Shown in pieces: positions 59,070-64,000 of a stretch of DNA of 64,000 bases. Positions within the stretch are counted from its first letter, which is position 1. Every line of letters begins with the position of its first letter. The position numbers were made by a program, and so were the translations under genes. The stretch is taken from contig LAPX01000016.1 in assembly GCA_001858525.1 (NCBI GenBank), forward strand, positions 1 to 64,000, written 5' to 3'. The stretch is from Vampirovibrio chlorellavorus (lineage in GTDB: Bacteria; Cyanobacteriota; Vampirovibrionia; Vampirovibrionales; Vampirovibrionaceae). The notes beneath the pieces were generated by a model. The model saw only the letters and a list, made by a program, of their open reading frames with translations. It was not told where the DNA came from and did not search any database.

Positions 59070-59771
59070 ATGGAACTGAAAGGTTACGTTTACGCCAACG
59101 ATGGACTGACCATTTCCATCAAGGCCATGCACACCCAAATGTCCCTGCTCAACGTGCATACCGACAACATCGCCAATTACGGGGTTCCCGGCTACCAGAA
59201 AAAAAACCCGGTTATCACGTCCTTTGCCGAAGTGCTGGGCCCCAACGCAGTTGATTCCGCCACCAATACGGAAATTGGTCGCCTGCGTCGCTCCGGCTAC
59301 CCCCTGGATGTGGCCCTGAATACCAAGGGTTATTTTCAGAAACTGAACGCTTATGGCGGCGTCGATTTGACCCGGGACGGGCGCTTTCAACTGGACAAGG
59401 ACGGGTACCTGAAAGCGCTGGATGGCAAACGCATCTTATCCGCTTCCGGTCTGCCCATTCGGCTGCCCTATATTCCAGAAAACCTGGAAAAAGAACTGAA
59501 AATCAGCCCCAACGGGGATGTTCAACTCTACAACCTAAAAAAAGGCAACGTCACCTCGGTGGCCACCTTGGGCGTGGCCAATGAACAAGGGGCCGCTGCC
59601 AGCGAAGTCGATATCAAGCAAGGCTACGTGGAAGATTCCAACGTGATGCTGCAAGACGAGTACATGGCTATTATGCCCCTGCGGCGTGAGTTTGAGGCCA
59701 ACCGGCAAATGTTCATTGTGCAGAACGATAACCTGTCCCGCATGATCCAGGAATTAGGCCGAGCCCAGTAA
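59070..59771 (+). CDS. Flagellar basal-body rod protein, FlgF/FlgG family
   Basis: This 233-residue axial protein has the N-terminal rod signature LLNVHTDNIANYGVPGYQKK and the C-terminal heptad-type helix (DEYMAIMPLRREFEANRQM, NDNLSRMIQELGRAQ). A D1-like middle follows RRSGYPLDVALNTKGYF. It is shorter than typical FlgG and could be FlgF or a proximal-rod variant. AAGGA at 8 nt fixes ATG 59070. It is first in the operon, followed by another rod gene. Confidence 0.88.
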   Translation: MELKGYVYANDGLTISIKAMHTQMSLLNVHTDNIANYGVPGYQKKNPVITSFAEVLGPNAVDSATNTEIGRLRRSGYPLDVALNTKGYFQKLNAYGGVDLTRDGRFQLDKDGYLKALDGKRILSASGLPIRLPYIPENLEKELKISPNGDVQLYNLKKGNVTSVATLGVANEQGAAASEVDIKQGYVEDSNVMLQDEYMAIMPLRREFEANRQMFIVQNDNLSRMIQELGRAQ

Positions 59772-59853
59772 GCAAGGGGATTTTTGAGCCCTAGTATTAA
59801 TCCGAGTTTTTGATTTCCGATCCAATTTTCCAAAACATTAAAGGAGTCCGACT

Positions 59854-60558
59854 ATGCTTGATGTGATTATGAAACTGGCTGCCAGCAACGCCAGCAAGCA
59901 GTTTCAGTCGTTAGGTTCCATCTCCAACAACATTGCCAACTACAACACCACCGGCTACAAAGCCCAACGCTTTGAGCAATACCTGACCAGCGATGATCGT
60001 CTGGAAGGCACGGTAAAAGTGGACGCCAGCAAGGGGTTGGCCATGATTACCAAGCGGGAACTGGATATTTCCGTGGATGGTTTTGGCTACATTCCGGTCA
60101 CCCAACCGGACGGCACCGTGGCCTATACCCGGGATGGCAGCCTGACCCTGAACAGCAAGGGCTACATTGTCAATCACCGGGGCGACATTGTGGCCGATGG
60201 CATTCAGGTGCCCATTGATTACGAAAAAATTCAAATCAGAGAAGACGGGGAAGTTCGGGTTAAAACCCCGAAAAATCAGGATTACAACGTCATTGGCAAA
60301 ATCACCCTGGCCAAATTCCCCAACCCGGAAGCCCTGAAAAATCTGGGCTACAACAAAGTGGCCATCACCCCGGAATCCGGCGAACCCATTGCCGATGTGA
60401 ACAGCAAAATCAAGCAAGGCACCCTGGAGCGCTCCAACGTGAGCGTGCACATGCAAATTGACCAGGTGCTGCGGCTGAACGCTTCGCTCATCTCCAACCT
60501 CCGCATCATCAAGTTCGCCGATGACCTGTACCGTCAGTCCGTCAACCTGAAACAGTAA
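59854..60558 (+). CDS. Flagellar basal-body rod protein, FlgG/FlgF-like
   Basis: The 234-residue rod protein shows SLGSISNNIANYNTTGYKAQ near the N-terminus, the internal ISVDGFGYIPVTQPDGT and YTRDGSLTLNSKGYIV (the FlgG/FlgE middle pattern) and a helical C-terminus with IKQGTLERSNVSVHMQ and ASLISNLRIIKF. AAAGGAG 9 nt before the ATG is strong. With its neighbour it forms a pair of paralogues; which one corresponds to FlgF and which to FlgG cannot be settled here. Confidence 0.88.
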   Translation: MLDVIMKLAASNASKQFQSLGSISNNIANYNTTGYKAQRFEQYLTSDDRLEGTVKVDASKGLAMITKRELDISVDGFGYIPVTQPDGTVAYTRDGSLTLNSKGYIVNHRGDIVADGIQVPIDYEKIQIREDGEVRVKTPKNQDYNVIGKITLAKFPNPEALKNLGYNKVAITPESGEPIADVNSKIKQGTLERSNVSVHMQIDQVLRLNASLISNLRIIKFADDLYRQSVNLKQ

Positions 60559-60590
60559 CGGAATAATCCGCATTAAAAAGGAGCAACCAC

Positions 60591-60938
60591 GTGGACTTTT
60601 TAGACAACGCATTAGGCCCTTCGCTTCAGTATCTCGGTGCCATTTCCTCTCGGCAGAAACTGACCAGCGCCAACATCGCCAATGCCCATACGCCCGGCTA
60701 CACGGCCCGCAGCGCCAGCTTCGCCGAAGTGCTGAAAGCGGATAACCCGTTTGAAACCAACCTGTCCCAGCGCATGGGCAGCAAGATGAGCGAGATGAAC
60801 CACAACACCGGCGCCCCCGTGGATCTGCAAAAAGAACTGGTGGAAATGCAGAAAAACCTGCTGTTTTACAGCATGACCACCCGCCGGGCCGCCAGCATCG
60901 TCAACGTCCTCAAAAGCGCCAGCCAAGTCGGCAGATAA
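60591..60938 (+). CDS. flgB: Flagellar basal-body rod protein FlgB
   Basis: The 115-residue proximal rod protein has the usual N-terminus (ISSRQKLTSANIANAHTPGY) and ends with a long helix (NLLFYSMTTRRAASIVNVL). The DLQKELVEMQKN region fits FlgB. The start is GTG with AAAGGAG upstream. It is third in the operon. Confidence 0.93.
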   Translation: MDFLDNALGPSLQYLGAISSRQKLTSANIANAHTPGYTARSASFAEVLKADNPFETNLSQRMGSKMSEMNHNTGAPVDLQKELVEMQKNLLFYSMTTRRAASIVNVLKSASQVGR

Positions 60939-60967
60939 TAATCCCCGCCAGCCAAAGAGACACCACC

Positions 60968-61477
60968 ATGAGTACCTCCCAGCACCCCAACCCAACCTTT
61001 GGCTTTCGTCCACAAGCCTGGACGGCAGAGGAGCAGTGCATGCAATTGCGCAATCCCTGGCGTCGCCTGTGGGCCAAAGTGCTGGATTTCAGCGTGGCAG
61101 GACTCATCACCACTGGGCTAATCGCGCTCATCGACCAGCCCCAGACCCTGAACGTCAGCACCGTGCTGCCCTGCCTGGCCCTGAGCACCATCGCTTACGA
61201 CACCCTCTTTCTGGCCACCTGGAGCACCACACCGGGCAAACGGCTGTGGGGCCTGACTGTTCAAACCCAGCGCCACAGCCCGCTCTCCTGGGAATCGGCC
61301 CTGACCCGCTCCGTTTGGGTCAATGGCCTGCTCTTCCTCTCCGGCCTGATTCCCCTGATGCCATTTGTACTGCTGGTGTACCAGAAACAACGCCTGTGCC
61401 GCAGCGGCTTTACCAGCTGGGACGCCCCCCAGCAGACCCTGGTTTATCGCCCTGATTCAAGCCATCACACGCCCTGA
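60968..61477 (+). CDS. RDD-family membrane protein inside the flagellar operon
   Basis: This 169-residue protein has an RDD-type start (NPWRRLWAKVLDFSVAGLI, with the basic and Asp residues before helix 1), three predicted membrane helices (VAGLITTGLIALI, VLPCLALSTIAYDTLFLATW, GLLFLSGLIPLMPFVLLVY) and TTPGKRLWGLTVQT. RDD proteins are small membrane proteins of uncertain function, sometimes linked to ion transport. It lies between flgB and flgC with 29 and 23 nt gaps on the same strand, so it is co-transcribed. A specific flagellar role is unproven. Confidence 0.85.
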   Translation: MSTSQHPNPTFGFRPQAWTAEEQCMQLRNPWRRLWAKVLDFSVAGLITTGLIALIDQPQTLNVSTVLPCLALSTIAYDTLFLATWSTTPGKRLWGLTVQTQRHSPLSWESALTRSVWVNGLLFLSGLIPLMPFVLLVYQKQRLCRSGFTSWDAPQQTLVYRPDSSHHTP

Positions 61478-61500
61478 GCCAACCCGAGGATTGAACCCCC

Positions 61501-61947
61501 ATGACATTATCCGGATCACTCGATATTTCCGTCCAAGGCCTAAGCGCTCAATCCGAGCGGATGAAAGTACACGCCAACAACATCGCCAACGTCAACACCC
61601 CCTTTTACGAACGCAAAATTCCGGTACTGATGGAAAACCAGCAGATGACATTTCAGGATGTCATTGCCGGAATGCGCAAAGGGGTTATCACCACCGGAGT
61701 TTCCTACGGGCCCGGCGGAACTATATTGGCAGGCGTGGTGGCCGATAAAACCCCCGGCAAGCGCATTTATGAACCGGGCCACCCGGAAGCGGACAAAGAC
61801 GGCTACGTAACCCTCTCCAACGTGAACCCCATGACCGATATGGCCGATGCCTTCAACACCTCTCGCCTGTACGAGGCCAACCTAGCCGTAATCGGCGTGG
61901 TCAAGAACATGGCCAACAAAGCTCTGGAAATTGGCCGGGGCGGCTAA
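61501..61947 (+). CDS. flgC: Flagellar basal-body rod protein FlgC
   Basis: The 148-residue proximal rod protein has the typical N-terminus (SLDISVQGLSAQSERMKVHA, then NNIANVNTPFYERK) and the C-terminal FNTSRLYEANLAVIGVVKNM helix. GKRIYEPGHPEADKDGYVTL is the characteristic middle signature of FlgC. It follows the RDD gene by 23 nt. Confidence 0.96.
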   Translation: MTLSGSLDISVQGLSAQSERMKVHANNIANVNTPFYERKIPVLMENQQMTFQDVIAGMRKGVITTGVSYGPGGTILAGVVADKTPGKRIYEPGHPEADKDGYVTLSNVNPMTDMADAFNTSRLYEANLAVIGVVKNMANKALEIGRGG

Positions 61948-61995
61948 TAAGTAAGCAGTAAGCCCAACTCACCCATTGATAAAGGATAAATACCC

Positions 61996-62634
61996 ATGAC
62001 CCTGTTTGGACTCAGCGGAAATACAGCCATGATGGCAGGCGGCGGCATTGATGCCATTGAAAACCGCATGCGCCAGATTGAAGGCATGATTACTGCCGTG
62101 CGGGGACCACAACCGATTACCCCCGGCAACAGCCCGGCCTTGCCCGCCAATCCGCTCAGCGAAACCCAGCAGCCCAAGCCCTTTCAGTTTTTCCTGCAGC
62201 AAGCCGGAGCCGCCAGCGTCAATCAGCGCAAGGCTGAAGTCCAGCCAATTGTGGAAACCCTGAGCAGCCGGTTCGGGCTGGATAAAAATCTGGTCAACGC
62301 CCTCATCCAGCAGGAATCGGGCTTCAACCCCAACGCCGTCTCCAAAGCCGGGGCCATGGGGCTGATGCAACTGATGCCCGGCACCGCTCAGCAACTGGGG
62401 GTCACCAACCCTCAGGATCCGGCCCAGAATCTGGAAGGGGGCATGCGCTACCTGAAGGGGCTCTTAAATCAGTTCAACGGAAATATCCCGCTGGCCTTGG
62501 CCGCTTACAACGCAGGCCCCGGTGCGGTCAACCGGCATCAAGGCATTCCGCCCTACAAAGAAACCCAGAACTACGTGCGCAATATCCTGTCCCTGTACCT
62601 GCAAAATCAGCAGACCGCCACGCCCAACACTTAA
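61996..62634 (+). CDS. Lytic transglycosylase of the flagellar operon
   Basis: This 212-residue protein has an SLT domain at residues ~85-205: [20 protein letters not shown] holds the catalytic Glu (ES motif), [15 protein letters not shown] follows, and [12 protein letters not shown] and [10 protein letters not shown] complete the fold. It cuts peptidoglycan glycans. There is no signal peptide; the first ~70 residues are a Gly/Pro/Gln-rich region. It stands between flgC and fliE, so it likely clears the wall for rod passage, taking the place of a FlgJ muramidase, with export by the flagellar machinery as the likely route. AAAGGA at 9 nt supports the ATG. Confidence 0.93.
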   Translation: MTLFGLSGNTAMMAGGGIDAIENRMRQIEGMITAVRGPQPITPGNSPALPANPLSETQQPKPFQFFLQQAGAASVNQRKAEVQPIVETLSSRFGLDKNLVNALIQQESGFNPNAVSKAGAMGLMQLMPGTAQQLGVTNPQDPAQNLEGGMRYLKGLLNQFNGNIPLALAAYNAGPGAVNRHQGIPPYKETQNYVRNILSLYLQNQQTATPNT

Positions 62635-62683
62635 CGCAGCGCCTGACGGCAACCACGCTTATGCTAACGACGGAGTTTAACCC

Positions 62684-63004
62684 ATGAACATCAGCTACAT
62701 TCCCAAGCTCTCCATGACCGAAGGGGTGAAGAATCCCTTTCAGGCCGCCATGCCCAAGCTGCAATTGCAGGGCGAAGTGCAAAAACCCGACTTTCAGAAC
62801 GCCCTGATGAAAACACTGGACAGTGTCAATCAGACAGCCCAAGCCCCGGACGCCATGATGCATGAAGCCATGACCACTGGTGGTGTGGACGTACACGACG
62901 TGATGGTGGCCAACGCCAAAGCGGAATTATTGATGAGTGTGACCACGCAGGTAGCCACCAAAGTGGTGCAGGCTTATGATCGCATTCTGCAAATTCAAAT
63001 CTAA
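62684..63004 (+). CDS. fliE: Flagellar hook-basal body protein FliE
   Basis: The 106-residue adaptor links the MS ring to the rod. Its C-terminal half shows the conserved pattern GGVDVHDVMVANAKAELLMS and TTQVATKVVQAYDRILQIQI. The N-terminal ~45 residues are variable. It lies 49 nt after the transglycosylase and 215 nt before fliF. Confidence 0.93.
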   Translation: MNISYIPKLSMTEGVKNPFQAAMPKLQLQGEVQKPDFQNALMKTLDSVNQTAQAPDAMMHEAMTTGGVDVHDVMVANAKAELLMSVTTQVATKVVQAYDRILQIQI

Positions 63005-63219
63005 GAAATTATCCGAAAAAACAGGTTAAATACGACCCAGACTTGCCAACAGCTCCCATGTCATTACCATTTAAAAAGCATCAACTCCTCCATATTCTGG
63101 AAGGATGACACGGGAAGATCCATCAGCCAACCGATAAAAGGCACTGCTGTTTCACCGTAAGATAACAGTGGCCCATTCCATCGCAATGGGTCCCTATTGG
63201 ACGCAGGAAGCACAAACGA

Positions 63220-64000
63220 ATGCCCCCCCAAATACAAGCCTTACTGGAAAACAAACGAATGCTGGCCATTGTGGCTGGCATTTTGGGCTTAATCCTGATT
63301 GGGGCGGTTATTTTGGTTTCTCAAAACAGCGCCCCCAAAGATATGGGCCAGCAAAAACTTCCCTCCAAAGAAGAAGATCGGAAACTGGCCCTGGTTACCA
63401 GCACCGGCAAGGCCATTGAAATTCAGGCCATGCTGGCCAGAGAAAACGTGCATTTATACAGCAAGGGCGATGGCGATAAAATTACCCTGTACTTTGAGCC
63501 GGAGACCACCAACAACCAACGGGATCAGGCTTTGATTTCGCTGGTGCAATCAGGGCTAATGGATAAAAACGTGGGTCTGGAAGCCTTTGACAAAGGGGAT
63601 TTAACCGCCTCCCGTGAGGAAAAGCGGATTAAACTCATCCGCTCCCAGCAAGGGGAAATCGCCCGGCTGATTAAAAAAATTGATCCCATTGAGGATGCCT
63701 CTGTAAACATCGCCATACCGGAACAAACCCTGTTCCGCAGCGAAATGCAGCCCATGTCGGCCACCGTGCAAGTCACCCTGCCCACCGGAAGCCGCCTGAC
63801 CAAACCACAGGTCAAAGCGGTCACCAACCTGGTGGTAGGCAGCCTGCAAGGACTGGATGCCTCTCACGTCACCGTCACCGACACCAACGGCAACACCTAC
63901 AGCAGCGTGTTGGATAACGGTACGGAAATCACCGACAAAATTGAAGAACAAGACAGTTACATGCAGCAAAAGGTGGCCACCCAACTGGATCGTCTGGTGG
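63220..64000 (+). CDS. fliF: Flagellar MS-ring protein FliF, N-terminal part
   Basis: The frame is open from ATG 63220 to the right edge, giving the first 260 residues. A membrane helix near residues 15-35 (LAIVAGILGLILIGAVILV) is followed by ring-building motifs: VTSTGKAIEIQAMLARENV (PxEaxxIxxxL-type), the KRIKLIRSQQGEIARLIKKI helix, ASVNIAIPEQTLF, and ATVQVTLPTGSRLTKPQVKA with VTNLVVGSLQGLDASHVTV. Together these are the FliF/SctJ-type domains. AGGA 11 nt upstream supports the start. The rest lies outside the window. Confidence 0.93.
   Translation, partial: MPPQIQALLENKRMLAIVAGILGLILIGAVILVSQNSAPKDMGQQKLPSKEEDRKLALVTSTGKAIEIQAMLARENVHLYSKGDGDKITLYFEPETTNNQRDQALISLVQSGLMDKNVGLEAFDKGDLTASREEKRIKLIRSQQGEIARLIKKIDPIEDASVNIAIPEQTLFRSEMQPMSATVQVTLPTGSRLTKPQVKAVTNLVVGSLQGLDASHVTVTDTNGNTYSSVLDNGTEITDKIEEQDSYMQQKVATQLDRLV

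Overview
The window reads as chromosomal DNA of a flagellated, Gram-negative-type, non-photosynthetic relative of Cyanobacteria, most likely class Vampirovibrionia (Melainabacteria, Vampirovibrio-like). That placement is inference. It rests on a plant/cyanobacterial-type ferredoxin-NADP reductase ending WHVEVY, a GlpX-type fructose bisphosphatase, GlgC, an HNH protein of the kind common in cyanobacteria, SLH and KdsC genes that imply an outer membrane, and flagellar and Flp-pilus genes. No photosynthesis, rRNA, CRISPR, IS or phage genes were seen.

Layout. 1-9.5 kb: tail of an unknown gene, FBPase, three minus-strand genes for low-complexity or EF-hand-repeat proteins, mutL and a CbpA-type dnaJ. 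9.5-15 kb: periplasmic cyclophilin, tadA, an HNH nuclease, a cyclic-nucleotide-binding protein, a glycine-zipper protein and an SseB-like protein. 15-25 kb: asd-dapA (lysine/peptidoglycan precursors), a HEAT protein, the clamp-loader genes holA-holB, two Flp pilins, tRNA-Leu(GAG), a split transketolase and a TagA/WecG glycosyltransferase. 25-29 kb: tig-clpP-clpX protein quality control, with tRNA-Gly upstream. 29-41.9 kb: cytidine deaminase, Gfo/Idh/MocA oxidoreductase, alanine racemase, two peptide-type ABC permeases, a dockerin-GGDEF fusion, parvulin, alpha/beta hydrolase, KdsC, PlsC-like acyltransferase, GlgC and a 2OG-Fe(II) oxygenase. 41.9-45.4 kb: succinate dehydrogenase sdhCAB. 45.5-49 kb: DUF5069, a HerA/DUF87-like ATPase paired with an HNH nuclease, tRNA-Leu(UAG) and unknown proteins. 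49-53.7 kb: pgpH-ybeY-dgkA, then about 1 kb with two small orphan genes. 53.7-58.9 kb: ETF-quinone oxidoreductase, FNR, an SLH lipoprotein and small proteins. 59-64 kb: a flagellar rod/basal-body operon running off the right edge in fliF.

Most notable observations. (1) A 32-bp bipartite element (AATAAAAACATT, 10 nt, rAATTG on the plus strand) lies upstream of four minus-strand genes, all encoding low-complexity or EF-hand-repeat proteins: three adjacent at 1.5-6 kb and one 47 kb away. It looks like the signature of an uncharacterised regulon. (2) Several unrelated enzymes carry a 40-90-residue Pro/Ser/basic N-terminal extension ending in a short RF(Q/A)G motif, a possible sorting tag. (3) A soluble-looking diguanylate cyclase has two dockerin-type calcium loops before its GGEEF domain. 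(4) A HerA-like ATPase and an HNH nuclease form a two-gene operon. (5) Two tandem 19-bp palindromes precede a small orphan gene.
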